Assembly (NCBI GenBank): GCA_026419785.1 | Contig: JAODTK010000999.1 | Coordinates: 310,001 to 374,000, forward strand | Source of the DNA: Sclerodactyla briareus | Lineage: Eukaryota; Echinodermata; Holothuroidea; Dendrochirotida; Sclerodactylidae | Length of the DNA: 64,000 bases | Reading direction: 5' to 3' | Shown: one piece after another, positions 49,891-62,040 of the stretch | Layout of the letters: every line of letters starts with the position of its first letter | How positions within the stretch are numbered: position 1 is the first letter of the stretch | Program-made: the position numbers and the translations under genes | The notes under the pieces: model-generated | The model's input: the letters and a program-made list of their open reading frames with translations, nothing else | Told to the model about the DNA's origin: nothing | The model's database searches: none

Positions 49891-50659
49891 CAAAGTGACC
49901 CATGTCTCTTCTTGAACATAGTCAGGCGAGACAGAAATGGTGCATCGATCACCACACACTTGTTAACCTATTAACAATCCTCGTAGCTCCTTGTATCTGT
50001 ATTTTTCTGCAAACCCTTTGAACCCCAACTTAACTCCAGGGTGGCCTCCAGGGGGCCAGGGACACTCTGGGGGTCCATGGACCCCAGGTTGACAACAATT
50101 CCCCGTTGATAACCAGTCCCCAGGTTGACCTCCAGCCTTGGAATTGAATATGTCATAATACCCGTGAATTCCTATTCCAACCGATAATTACAATCACAAT
50201 TAGGTGTGACTGACTCTCAGTGCCTCATTGATTAATGACAGCAGCAGATAGATAGGTGTCAGTTAATCACCGGTAGATGGGCTCTACTGTGAGTGCACCT
50301 GTGCACACTTAATACAGCCTGAATGACAGATAACTCAGTGCCTCATTCAGAATGTTCACAGAAGAACCCATCATGCACTGCATCATTTCATCTGGGGCAG
50401 AATCCTGCAGTGGGGGGCTCGCACTAACCCTAATGTGATCAAACTATGACGCATACACAGAAGAGGAACTAGTCATGGGGATTAACTCATCCAGCATGTG
50501 TCAAGCCAGGTCAAGGTGTTTTCATTAGATCAAGGGGTGAGATACCAGCTATACAGAGCCAATGCAACATCAGATCTTATACACTGGAAATCTGAGGGTT
50601 TTCCCCACAGGTGCGAGCAGTGGGGACATCACGATGGACGATGTCATGCTGCGCTGTTA

Positions 50660-51330
50660 AGGTATTATAACCCCACATGGGGATATTAGGGTTTTGTCTT
50701 CGGCAGCGACGCCGCGCATCGCCAACCCATTTGTTGGATTGACTCGACTCCACGACTCGAAACTTAAACACATGTTTATCGATGAAATCTCTATGAGGTT
50801 CGAAAGTGGGCGTCGCCCCACCACCAAGAGGGCACCATATTGATTTTTGACGGAAACTTTTTTATCACTGAGTCGCGCATTTCGGAGCATGGCATAGTTT
50901 TGAGACAACTTAGGTTTTCGCACCATGGGACCCCACCCCGTGGAAATTTTGGATTTTTGCGAAACTTGGTTTGATCGCTGATTGAGCGTTCGGAAACATG
51001 ACAATCGTTTGAGACCAACTTTCATTCCTTCCCATGGACCATAGCGGCCATTCGGATAGTTTCACGAAACTTCTTATCGCTGATTTTGGTTTCGGACATG
51101 GGAGTCGTTTTGAGACCAACTTCTGTTGTTCGCCCCATGGAAGACCACACCACAGCGGCCATTTTTTTTTTTTTTATGAACTTTTCATCGCAGATTTGTA
51201 CATTTTGGAAATTGCGATCGTTCTTAGCCCAAATTGGTTTTCGCCCACCTGGCGGCCTCAGAATTTATGTGACAAAACTTTTATCAATGATGTGCGCATT
51301 TCGGGAACATAGCGATAATGGGATACGCGA
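50660..51330. repeat. Tandem repeat of ~105-115-bp units, about 6 degenerate copies
   Basis: Recurring elements are TCGTTTTGAGACCAACTT-like, CCCATGG.., AGCGGCCATTTT, GAAACTTNTTATCGCTGATT and GCGCATTTCGG, seen at roughly 110-bp steps. Several open frames on both strands result from it. Confidence 0.85.
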
Positions 51331-51419
51331 TCATGGGGTTGTGCTGTTTAACCCGCCAGGCGATGTCTATTTCAATTTGAATTCTACGGGTTCAGGAAGC
51401 CAAGTGAGGCTAATGTAAA

Positions 51420-52499
51420 GGAACCCCAGCTGTATTTATCATGGATGAGACCAGCGATAAATTGCCTTCTTTATCGATTGCTAAGATTATATTGAGGCAG
51501 GTGGTGTAACCAATTTGAACCTATCCATTGTACGTCTTCTCCGAAAAGGACGATCAGTCAACTACAAAACTGACCAAACAATTTCAGAATCCTGAGAGGG
51601 AAGATTTGTGTTCAACGTGGATGCTCACAGCAAACCAGCCGATACGAACATATTGCAATTTCCTCAGAAGAAACCTGGGAATTTCACAGGTTATTATGCC
51701 CTAACATGTCAATGTTCCATAATTGAACTTTTTTTGTAGTGGTAAGTATGACAAACAGGCGGCAACCACCACATTTCTAGCCTAAAGGACAATGAGTGAT
51801 GAGGAGACGAAACACAAATTTACCTGGAAAACAATGAGAAATAGCTATTATTCTGCCTCCGAATTCTCCATCAATATTTAAAAAGGCAAGTACTCTCTTA
51901 AACCACTACCTTTCACCTCAAAGCGTAGGGTGTTGTAGTATGGGTCTCAAGGTTTTCTTGCAATCATATTGAAATCAAGAGTGCGAAAGGAAAACTCAAC
52001 TATAATTTTTAAAAGAAATCGCTGAAACACTTTGTGATAGTATGGTAGTTAATGTGGTCTAGCTGAAGATGAGACATGAATGGTGATGAGGTAATGTTTT
52101 GTTGCCCACTTGATCCCAATAGAGTAGGTAATTCAACCTCTGCCGGAAAATCAATGTGTATAGAAATAACAGACACATATTAGGCACTGATATTTGAGCC
52201 GTTCAAGCTAACTGTAAAACTGCCTTGGTGATTTGCGTTATTATACTTAATACAGTGTCACTGGTACATCAATTGGCCGATACAAGTGATGATGTGGGTC
52301 TATGATACAGGGGTACCCAAACAGAAGACAAGGCTCCCATAATGGAAGTCATGTCTATCGAAATTGGAATGTTGGGTAAAATCACTAGCTCGCATAATGG
52401 GTAAATCATGTGAAATCATGAGCTTTCATGCATTAGGCAGGTGAAGTTTCAAAACCCGTCAACATATGTGTTCAATACAGTGTCCTACTCTTTCTTTTA
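51420..52499. other. Intron sequence with nothing recognised
   Basis: AT-rich, no repeat or coding signal that I can support. Confidence 0.5.
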
Positions 52500-52745
52500 C
52501 TGAACTCCAAGGATGCTACCTGTATGTATGGACAGCTAAGGCAGAGACGCTGTAGTCAAGAAGGTACCAAGATATGCTGGAGGCAAACCTGAAGAAATGT
52601 AAAACCCTTGAGAGCCCATGGGAATCGAATGCCTAGGACAGAGCTCTCCGAGGGCAGCAGTGTAACAGGGCATGGCAACCTCTGAAACTGGAAGCAGCTG
52701 CCATCCGGCAGAATAGAAGGTAGCTACGCAAACTACTCCTGTGGA
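52500..52745 (+). mobile_element. LINE fragment, ORF2 C-terminal tail
   Basis: Plus-strand reading YVWTAKAETL, then RYQDMLEANLKKCKTLESPW, then ESNA, DRAL and QQCNRAWQPLKLEAAAIRQN, matching the common end of non-LTR retrotransposon ORF2 proteins (YG.L..GKR..G...KRYKD.LK..L..C.I....WE..A.DR..WR). It contains at least one stop and a frame change, so it is a decayed 3' fragment. Antisense to the PLC gene, within its 11.7-kb intron. Confidence 0.78.
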
Positions 52746-53353
52746 TTCATTCCCAGGTAGCATCTGTGGCAGATCACCGAGTACGCATATTGTTTTAAGT
52801 CACACATGAGGACCCACATGTAGTGGCAAGATGAGATTCTCCTCCCCTCTCAGTTGCCTCTTAATACTTTGGGACAGAAGTGCACATTATCGTAAAACAT
52901 GCATTTGAGTTATTAAGAGAATCAAAGCTATTGCAAGAAGATATCAAACCCACCCACCACCAGTGGCTACCCCCTTTCAAGTGTGAAGGGTGAAATCCCT
53001 TAGGGTTGGTTGGGCTGGGGCTGGGTTTTTGTATTGTTGGTCACCTGGTCCAGACAAACCTGTGCTAGTTAGTGTTCTATTTTATCATTGCATATATGGA
53101 GTTCATATTCTGAAACCCATTTCCGCTATTAATTTAGTACTATACACTACCATGGATGGCCTATCACTTTTAGTACTGTCAAAAAAATGTCAATATCGTG
53201 AGAGCTCAGCAAAATACAGGCATGATGAAGCAGGGAAGATGGACCATCTCTCAACTTACCCCATCCCCCTTCTCAGGATAGCACTATTCACCATCTAGAT
53301 CACACTATAAAATAACAAATTCAGTTGCATAGGTATGTGAAGATGAACATCAT

Positions 53354-54260
53354 ATCACAATTCAAAGCTGTCTTTCGTCCCTGCATTCGAGTCCTGAACG
53401 CACAGCCAGCCAAGGTTCAAACATGGATGCAAGTGACACAGGATTCCAGTCCAGTAGGGAACCTATTTGGTGATCCACAGGTCAGATTACGGACATGTTG
53501 TGAAAAAGCCGGAAGCAGAGATAGAATTACGCAAATGGATGTGGTCAATTCGTGGCCGTTTTTTGTCCCTGTTTTGAGCCCTAATGCACAGCCAGCCGAG
53601 GTTCGAACATTGATGCAAATGACCAGGATTCCAGTCCAGCAGGGAACCTGTTTATACTACATGGTGATCCACAGGTCAGATTACGGACATGTTGTGAAAA
53701 AAGCAGGAAGCAGAGATAGAAATACACAATTAGTGTGGTCAATTCGTGGCCGTTTTTTGTCCCTGTTTTAGGCCCTAATGCACAGCCAGCAGAGGTTCGA
53801 ACATTGATGCAAATGACCGGGATTCCAGTCCAGCAGGGAACCTGTTTATACTACATGGTGATCCATAGGTCAGATTACGAACATGTTGTGAAAAGCAGGA
53901 AGCAGAGATAGAAATACACAAATTAATATGGTCAATTCGTGGCCCTTTTTTGTCCCTGTTTTAGGCCCTAATGCACAGCCAGCCGAGGTTCGAACATCGA
54001 TGCAAATGACCGGGATTCCAGTCCAGCAGGGAACCTGTTTATACTACATGGTGATCCACAGGTCAGATTGCAGACATGTTGTGGAAAAGCAGGGAGCAGA
54101 GATAGAATTACGCAAATGGATGTGGTCAATTCACAGCTGTCTTTTGTCCTGCTGGCCAAGAGTTTGAGCATGGCATTATACGACCAGGACCCTGTTTAAG
54201 CTATCATGGTGATCTACAGGTCGGTTCACAGATGTGTTGTGAGAAAGAGACTCATTGCGA
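53354..54260. repeat. Tandem repeat, about 4.7 copies, period 191-194 bp
   Basis: GGTCAATTCGTGGCCGTTTT recurs at 53545, 53737 and 53930, and in changed form at 54124 and 53354. Each unit contains AATGCACAGCCAGC, GAGGTTCGAACATTGATGCA, GGATTCCAGTCCAGCAGGGA and CATGTTGTGAAAA. Period not divisible by three overall; the open frames it creates are incidental. The TTCGAACAT block is weakly B-box-like. Confidence 0.93.
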
Positions 54261-54384
54261 ATATTTCAAAGTGAAAGTCCAGCGCAATACAGCAGAATCA
54301 TAGAGTGAAGTCCCAAGACCTTGCCCATCGCAACTGCAAGTACAGACACCTAGGGTAAAACGTCCAGAATGTTTGCTTGCGGAG

Positions 54385-54520
54385 TATCACTCAATACCAT
54401 TCCTCTGCCCTGTACAGGCACACTGATACATGCTAATGATCCTCATTCTAGAGCAACACTCAATACCGTTCCTCTGTCCTGTACATGCACTCCCATACAT
54501 TCTCATGATTCTCATTCTAG
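54385..54520. repeat. Two-copy repeat of ~65 bp
   Basis: CACTCAATACCRTTCCTCTG with CCTGTACAKGCAC, GATACATGCTAATGAT-like and CCTCATTCTAG occurs at about 54389 and 54457. Confidence 0.7.
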
Positions 54521-55454
54521 TCATGGGAATGTGGGGAGGTCATTCTGAAAGATGCATCAACACACATGTGCTACATAAAGTATCCTTCCTGTTGAAATAT
54601 GGTTCAATTCCTCCCCAGCTAGCCACTGGAACTAGCATAATCTTCCAGCCCAGAGGTGGACACCCCATCTTTCCATTCATTCTCAGCTAGCTGACTGCTT
54701 ATGTTGCAGCTGAAACTGGTCCCGGGAATTACAACCCTGTGCTGTATTTCTTCAATCAGATAACACTGACCACACTGACAAAGCACACGATGACAGGGGT
54801 GAAACCTGACGTGACCACATTGTTTCACAATAGATTTTCGAGCAGAGGATCGAGCTTCTCAAGGCCTCAACAGAGGTACAAGCCTGGGTACATGGCCTCT
54901 CGTATTACTTTGTTGATGCTAAGGCAATCACGTCATTGTTTAAGCTGGCCTCGCACTGTGCGGAATTTGCTCTCCGCAAGGCTTGCGACAGTTACGGTCA
55001 TACTCGCCGTCGCTGTATTACCGTAAGGTGTGAGGGCAATGACCGCACCAACCAAGCCACTGCGAGCGGCCAGATCGACCGCAGGCGTTGCAGCGAATTT
55101 TGAACGAGTTCAAACATTTTCGAAATTCCGCAAGGCCCAAGTAGTTTTGTGATGGCAAATGAATTGAAAGCATGGGCAGAAACTAACACGAAATAGCCGT
55201 GACTGGAAGTAGTGTCCTTTTTGCTATCATTTGTCCAACTTTCTTTAATAATTCTCGGAGGACATATGAACAGACTTTGAAATGAAAGATATCCCCGTTT
55301 TCCTTCTGCCATGAATTCCTCCACTGCGCGTTCAAGAGGAGTTTTGCAAGGGCTTACGGTCGCCGCTTGTGGCACCACACCGCCACCCGTAAGCGTTGCA
55401 GCATTGAGCTCTGTATAGTGTGAGGTAGGCTTAAGACTGTATCAAAGAACTCAC
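54521..55454. other. Intron sequence with nothing recognised
   Basis: A GC-richer stretch at 54930-55090 and 55310-55400 includes complementary blocks around GTAAGCGTTGCAG and CGCAGGCGTTGCAG. These could be the ends of an old transposon, but I cannot define its limits. Confidence 0.4.
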
Positions 55455-55536
55455 AGAGTGGTGTATACTAGACGCCTGGAGAACGTCATCAATTCTCTTC
55501 TTGTCGTCTCGAGAGTTGGCTAGCATCTTCTTCAGC
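55455..55536 (-). CDS. PLCB: PLC-beta exon: EF-hand region, first recognised exon
   Basis: An 82-bp internal exon, frame intact. It starts after a pyrimidine-rich acceptor ending in TTACAG, and its first base completes a codon from an unseen upstream exon. It ends in phase 0 before a GTGAGT donor. It encodes LKKMLANSRDDKKRIDDVLQ and then ASSIHHS. This aligns with the PLC-beta EF-hand segment (human PLCB1: [20 protein letters not shown]), sharing the hydrophobic/basic pattern around DDKKRIDDVL. EF-hands 1-2 link the PH domain to the catalytic barrel and do not all bind calcium in PLCs. The next exon in order is about 11.7 kb away at 43742 and begins in the matching phase 0. The upstream exon that must exist was not identified in 55.5-64 kb. 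Confidence 0.8.
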
Positions 55537-56329
55537 CTGTAATTGGGAGGAAAGATGGACGGAGAATGTCACACCAATCAGGCCTCAAACTTTTAAACAT
55601 CCACAAAAATCAAGATGCCATTACCTACAGAAACAATCTCATGTTGTTTACTATTCCTCAGAATGGCCACTAGGTTCAGCAATTCAAGTCCTGATCAATT
55701 AAACAACTCATTGAGCTACCTGTTAGCTGGGACAGCATGTAAATGAGAAGGAAAGGATTTCTGCCACCCTGGTCAGTAGATAAGTGCATTTTATATAGGT
55801 ACGCCTGCTATGACAAATGTTATAATGATCCTTCTGCAAGAACCCGGTGTCTGGTGTTACTAACTATCTGTGGGCCAAGGAGATGTCATGCCCAGAGGTT
55901 TGGGAATGAGAAAGTATAAACTAGGACAATTCAGAGCTTTGTGAAAGCGAATATTGGAAGAAACTGAGAAGAGGGGTCCAAATCATGAACAGACACATAA
56001 ATAAAACAGATTCACTGCCCTTTTACACACAGTTATGGAGAGGAAGTTGTGGGAGGCAAAGTATGAGGTAGGACAAGTGAAGCTCTGAAAGAAGGATTGG
56101 TAGAGAGTACCGCCAGTTCTAAGACCACGCGCTTATAGTTGCTACAATGTTTTATTATGGATTTTTTTTTACCTCTGATGGCCTCGAAATATATTTCAAA
56201 GACATGTATTGAAATGTTAATAAACAAAATGTTGGGAAATAGGAACAACTTTCACAAATGATAATGTCGAAATTATTATTTAGTGATTACAAATCAGAAG
56301 TGACTCAAAACACTTCATACCCCGATCAT

Positions 56330-56553
56330 GGAACCAGTCACACACTTTGACAATCCCGGAGGGTATATAGCGGGCAGATCAGTGCCAGGTTGTGGTCTCT
56401 TGCCCTCTACCTACCTCCTATCATGTTTTACACCGGGTCTGGGAGGGAAGCAATCGGGATAAAGTGCCTTGCTCAAGGGTACAACGTGGACTCGAACACA
56501 ACCTCTGGGTTACAGGCTCGGTGCCATAACCAATTAGCCACCACGCTCCCCTA
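56330..56553 (-). mobile_element. tRNA-derived SINE (minus strand)
   Basis: Minus-strand head GGAGCGTGGTGGCTAATTGG contains an A box TGGCTAATTGG (56530-56540). A B box TGTTCGAGTCC lies at 56488-56498, 31 bp apart, as in tRNA genes. The body continues with ACGTTGTACCCTTGAGCAAG and GCACTTTATCCCGATTGC, then CCAGACCCGGTGTAAAACAT, a sequence type common among SINE families of marine animals. This is the clearest of the tRNA-like elements here. The 3' end near 56330 is approximate. Confidence 0.75.
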
Positions 56554-57639
56554 ATGAACTCATGACCTCAGATGACATTTCTATGACCTGCAATGTCTTC
56601 ACCCCCCCGGCCTTATCTATGATACCAATTTTCGGTCAACCTGTTGATCTTGATCAAGTCCGCATAAGTAATGCAAATTAGCCTGTCGCCAATGTTTGCT
56701 GACCTGCAAATTTTCCCGTTCAACATTTACTATGTGCACCAATTTTCATGTAAATCAGTAGATGATGGGATTCTAGACAGAGAAACAGACAAAGAAGCAT
56801 CGTGATTGCTTGGGCAACCTGACAATATGGTGTATGAAATGCCAATCTATGTGTAGATCTCAACCATCACCTCCAATGATACCAGACAGGCTAATAAGGC
56901 GCGCCTCTTCATCGCTAATGTTAATGAGCATCACCAATAAATTCAACAGGCATCACCAAAATTTATGGCTTCCCTGATCAACCTCAACCAGGGGGCACTT
57001 AAGACTAGCTCTTCTTCCTACAGTCCAAGTAGGTTCCTCTTTTGCCATAGCAACTGATAACTTCCAGGCTGACAATGCGAAGTGGCTACCTATGGGCAAT
57101 TCCTGTACTGTCACTACAAGAAATTCTGTGAAAACTCAAACTCAGTAGCAGACAAATCCATGCATGACAAAAATGTAAGTACCTATTAGATACCTGGAAG
57201 AAAGGTTTCTCAAGGTTTTCAAGGAAACAAACTAAATGATGAATAATAATTCATCCAAAATCAATCACGATTCAACTGTGATGTATCCCTAATTATGAAC
57301 TTTCTCCAAACTCATGTTCAGCTAGATGCAAGTCTAGTCTCAGGCTCAATGGGAGAATGATTTGTTTATACACCCCTCCCCTCTGGAGAAAAAGTGGTCT
57401 CATCATATTGCCTATGAATGGCCCCAGGATGACCACTAGATGACACTGACTACCCAATCACTCCCCCCCCCCTCCCGATAGTATATCTGATAAGCTGCCT
57501 ACTGGGACAGCCACATAGATCATGGCTGTGCAGCTTCTTAGGTACCACGGTGAGTTGGGGGGAGGGAGGGGGGAGGGTCAGGCCCAACCTTGGTGACTTG
57601 CCAGGACGAGGCCAAATTATTGGAAGTGGCGGTCGGATG

Positions 57640-57712
57640 CGGCTAGGTGCTTCCAGGCATGTGCTCCCATGAGTGAGTGCCTTCCAGGCATGTGCTCCCA
57701 TGAGTGAGTGAG
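57640..57712. repeat. Short tandem duplication, ~31 bp x 2
   Basis: CTTCCAGGCATGTGCTCCCA plus TGAGTGAGTG occurs twice in succession. A run of 18 or more G lies nearby at about 57839-57856. Confidence 0.9.
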
Positions 57713-57859
57713 CTCATTGAGTGCACATCATATCGTCACTATATCTGCATTCCTAATTGATCTCAACAGGCAGTTGGATCAATTGCTACATCAACTGTGG
57801 GACAAGGATTAGACCTAGAAATCCTAATTCCCCATCTGGGGGGGGGGGGGGGGGGGATC

Positions 57860-59165
57860 AGTTCTGAATCAGATGCTCAAGATCGTAATACTTGGCGGAT
57901 CGAGGTGACCTGGGAAAGTGATGTATTTTTTGTGGTTTGCTATCATGGAATTAAAACCCATACTGGTGTTAGGTAGGCCAACATACTTCCATGGCATGCC
58001 ATTCCCACATTCTAATGTGTGCCATGTTATGAAGAGGACACTAGAAGAGGGTGCTGGGATATTGAATGGCTGAGGAATGTGGAGCTTCATAAACTGAATA
58101 AGCATGCCAATGACATAGTGGTTTGCCTAGTAGTAAGTAGAATGTGATGTGAAGGTCACTTTCACTTTATAAGAATAATCTATCAGTTGTCTTGAACCTT
58201 TGAGCACTCTCAAAATCCGAATGAGTGCATAGTGGTCCAAAATGGACCACCAGATGGCCTCTGACAATAAATTCCTAAACACCACACATGTACCATTAGT
58301 CAATTGAAATGATGACCTACTTTTTATGATCATCTAATCTACTCTGAAGGAGTAGGAGCTGCTTGAACGATCAAACCAAATGACTACAATTGACCCATAA
58401 GTGACCTTTGACCTCAAATTCCATGATCATCCCATCTATTCTGTGGGAGTTTAAAAGCGACATGACCATTCAGACAAAATGGCCCAAATTGACCTCTTGA
58501 GGACCTCAAATTAAAAAATAACATCTCCTATGAAGTGGGATCACAGGCATAAAGGCTTCAGAATTGATCCATGATGGCCTCAGTTCATAATGCAATCTAC
58601 ATAGATGAACTCACTGATGATAAATATATTCTCTGCCACTGCATGTGCAGGATGCTGAAATTACCTTTGACCTAAAAACCCTGATGCCCTATAGGAACCA
58701 AGCCAATGATACCACTGACAAACTATAAGGAAATCTGACTTAATCTTGAACACCGAGTGTCATCATGACCAATAGAAGGGTGTAAGAGTAGCAATCTGAC
58801 CAATTAAAATATGGATGGACAGACGGATGGAGAAACGGATAGACAGACAGACAGATGAATATATAGACACAATCACAATAGCTCACTCTGCCACATGACT
58901 GAGGTGGGCTGAACACAGTCATTGAATTTTAGGATTGATGTAGGCAACGAGGATATTCATTCACTCCCGGATTATCATTCGTAAGAAAGACCGTGCACAT
59001 GGGGATTGTATATTCACAACATATTCTTGCTTGAAACTGCTCTCCTCTACTACATACAATGCACACAGAGGTTCATGAAAATTGTCGGGCACTATGCTGC
59101 AGAAAGATGACAGTCAACTTTGCGATTCTACGTCACCTCTCACTGATTTGAACCCCAGCACGGGA
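57860..59165. other. No gene recognised
   Basis: Contains TGACCTTTGACCT-type text at about 58400-58510 and a GACA/GGAT-rich simple repeat at 58812-58866. No exon of the PLC PH domain could be identified. Confidence 0.45.
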
Positions 59166-59169
59166 TTGG

Positions 59170-59560
59170 TTCCTCTGCACAAGATCAAAACGAAATTCAA
59201 CATGGACCTTGGTGTGGAATGTTGTTGTTGTTGGTTTTGTGACAACAGGGTCCTAGTCACAAGACTATAATCTGAAGTCATTGGGAGCACAGGCTCAGCC
59301 TAAACTCAAAGAGGATAAACTCAAAAGCTGCAACTTTCAAGTCCTCTGCACAAGATCAAAACGAAATTCAACATGGATCTTGGTGTGGAATGTTGTTGTT
59401 GTTGGTTTTGTGACAACAGGGTCCTAGTCACAACACTATAATCTGAAGTCATTGGGAGCACAGGCTCAGTCTAAACTCAAAGAGGATATAGAGAGGTATA
59501 TAGAGACGTCAACACATGTGATTTGAAAGCTGACACAAAAGCTGCAACTTTCAAGTCGGC
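59170..59560. repeat. Tandem duplication, about 170 bp x 2
   Basis: CTCTGCACAAGATCAAAACG at 59173 recurs at 59343, and the following ~150 bp is nearly identical (GTTGTTGTTGGTTTTGTGAC, GGTCCTAGTCACAA, GAAGTCATTGGGAGCACAGG). The second copy has an extra insert near its end before AAAAGCTGCAACTTTCAAGT. Confidence 0.93.
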
Positions 59561-62040
59561 ATCTACAAACTATAAGGATGCCCACATTAAATGATACTCA
59601 TACAATTTCACCTACTTAATTTGACCTATGGAGACAGTATTTTGCCCCATAACCTGATCATCACCTGAATTTCCTTCGATGCTAATTCTTCCATAATTAT
59701 TCAACTGAAAACTAATGAGTAGTTTGCCCATTTTCATAAGATGTTTCAACATAACAGTGTAGATGACCTTTCCTGACATAACCTTGGGATTATACGATAG
59801 CAACCAACTATTTTTTCTGTGCTGATTTTTCATTTCAACTTGGCTCAGAATGAAACAATTACCCACTTCTACAGTCTAGTGATTTAGCAGGTCCATGGAG
59901 GTGGGGAAACAATGTGAAGACCTCTGAGTAAGCTCCGAATAGGTGACACAAAAATCAAAACCGGAATTTTTCCATCCATGGACAGGAGGAAATATCCAGG
60001 ATATAAATGTAAGAGTGCAATGAGGAATTACGGCAAATGCCTCTCTTGCAGAGTAACATAATGAGGATGTTTTTGTTTTTCGAATTTCACCAAAAAGCTG
60101 TGATCACCACAGACGGGTTTTAATTACAGTGACATACACCATATCAGCACAAAGGCATCAATCATCCAATTCGCAATGGATATGGGACCAGTCCATTATT
60201 ACTGTTTCTGCATTCTTGGCTATTGGATGGGTGTCAGTGGCATGCACAATGACAAGCCAGGCACAATGAACCTTGATGTAAAAAAAAAAGAATAATAATG
60301 CCAAGGACTGAGAGAGCAGTTGAAGGCAATGGGTAGAAAGATTCTTGAAGGACCATGAAGGCCCTCGCCTTCAGTGGTACACTGTGAACTACTGTCAAAA
60401 CTGCTACCTGTGATTATTAAAGGGCAATAGTCATGTGAATATGACTTGATTTTTGGAACTCCTCATTTATTACAATATGGCAACCAGGCCCACAGACCGA
60501 TTTTCAGGGAATCTGAGAGGGGCGATAAGGCACAATCAGCTATGCAAAATCTGCACTATAACATCACGGGGATCCCCTTGTGATACAGAGTGAATGTAAA
60601 ATATGTGCTTCTGAACTCCTATAAGACAGAGCTATGCAAAAAATAACAAAGTTGTTCGAAAGATAATGAAGAATAACATCATTCATTTGAAAAAAAAATT
60701 AAAAACACTGTGGAAGGTTATGGTGCCCTCCAAAATTTGAATGTGTGGTTTGATCAAAGCTCCATTCAGCTTTTGAAATATTTGAGGAATAAGCCTCAAT
60801 GATATTGAAAATGAATGCCATCGTCTGATATCTCATCTACAAAAAACTTCAGCAAAATTTACAGCACTCAAATCATTTCTATTTTGGAGGAAAATGGTGA
60901 TCAGTCTGTGACTTCAAAAAAAGTGACGGTCCTAACAGATTATAATTTCGCCACAAGTACCTTTCCCCACGAAATTAAGAATTTCGACCTACTACATCGT
61001 TGCACAGATTTGCTCAATTGTAGTTTTTAATCAGTCAATACAATAATTACTACAGTATGGGTAGCTTCGTGGCTGGAAAGGAGGACATGAAATGAAGGCG
61101 GAATGGAACTTTGGGAATGTCCTCATCCCATTTGCATTCCATTTCAAATGTAGTACATTTGCAAGATAAACCTCCAGCCATTCATATTTTACCAGCTGTG
61201 ACCGACTTCAGATTTGGTCAAATGCCACATCATGTACAACCTATGCTATACAAATAAACAGGAACCCAACTCTGCATAGTTGTTTCCTTGCCATGTGTTT
61301 CATTTGCTGTCTTACTTTTGGTCTAAAGTGTCACCTTGAATTTACTCAGCAGCCTGACATAAACAGACCCCAAAAATTGCCCTATGACTTGTTTCTTATA
61401 ATTTATTGATGTACGTGGCAGCATGCTTAGATACTTGCTTCATCTCTGTTGCGAGAGGTCCGACGTACCTTACCCTGTTATTGTATTTACCATTACATAA
61501 TTTTTTTATACAGTTCAATATACGGAGCAGGAAAGGCAAACCTGGGGACGAGGGCAAGTTTTTTTAAAAGGAAAATTGGATGACAAAGGACCTCCAGAAG
61601 GAAGGGGAGGGGTAGTGAATGGAGCAAAGGGACTTTGGAAGGGAGGAATAAACCTAACGCAAGCGAGGCAAGAGGAGGGGTGAAAATCATGTGACCACTG
61701 CACTTAGTACAAAATAATTTATTAACACTCAACGGGGGCAGTCTGCTTGCTTGCCCACTCTGTTCACATTCCCCTTTTTCAAGCGTTTTGGTTGGGAATC
61801 GCTGCCTACGGGTGAGATCATGCCCAGGGCGAGAGTCAGCCCCCCGGGGGTGCGGGGGCGCTTTCCGATGGTGTTTTGCTTGATTTCACCCAAGCTCGCC
61901 CCCTTAGTGGACCATGGTAGATCTGATATACGAGCATGGGAGGGAGTTATAAATTGCAAAGAGTACTACACTTTCTCTTTTCCTTTAAAAATTAGCAAGA
62001 ATACACACCCAAGTCCAGCATGCAGTTCATGGAGCAAAAG
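59561..62040. other. No gene recognised
   Basis: AT-rich except for a GC-rich patch at about 61795-61870 (GGCGAGAGTCAGCC, GGTGCGGGGGCG). Open stretches at 59612-59866 (minus), 61729-61959 (minus) and 61751-62050 (plus) have no recognisable motifs. Confidence 0.45.

Larger units (their letters stand above)
2379..55536 (-). other. PLCB: PLC-beta gene, internal part (gene span)
   Basis: Span of a phosphoinositide-specific phospholipase C beta gene, transcribed right to left. The enzyme hydrolyses PIP2 to IP3 and diacylglycerol at the plasma membrane and is classically activated by Gq alpha and G beta-gamma. Eight exons are recognised by family motifs in correct collinear order: EF-hands, then the X domain with SSHN, CIELDCW, ITHGF and SFENH. 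Three more linker exons are inferred from splice sites and phase. Introns range from under 1.4 kb to about 16 kb. The PH-domain exons upstream and the Y, C2 and C-terminal coiled-coil exons downstream were not found, so both ends lie outside the window or escaped detection. The beta class is chosen because the ARKG spacing, DMDQPLSQYFINSSHN and [11 protein letters not shown] match beta isozymes as I recall them. I cannot choose between the PLCB1/2/3 and PLCB4/norpA branches: some residues favour each. Confidence 0.93.

Noticed and set aside
49570-49974. 134-codon plus-strand open frame
   Set aside because: Includes an ACGG/GACA simple repeat and repeat-rich flanks; no recognisable domain.
55640-55700. 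LNLVA motif on the minus strand, as in the PLC-beta PH domain
   Set aside because: Only five residues match, and the following sequence does not fit the family.
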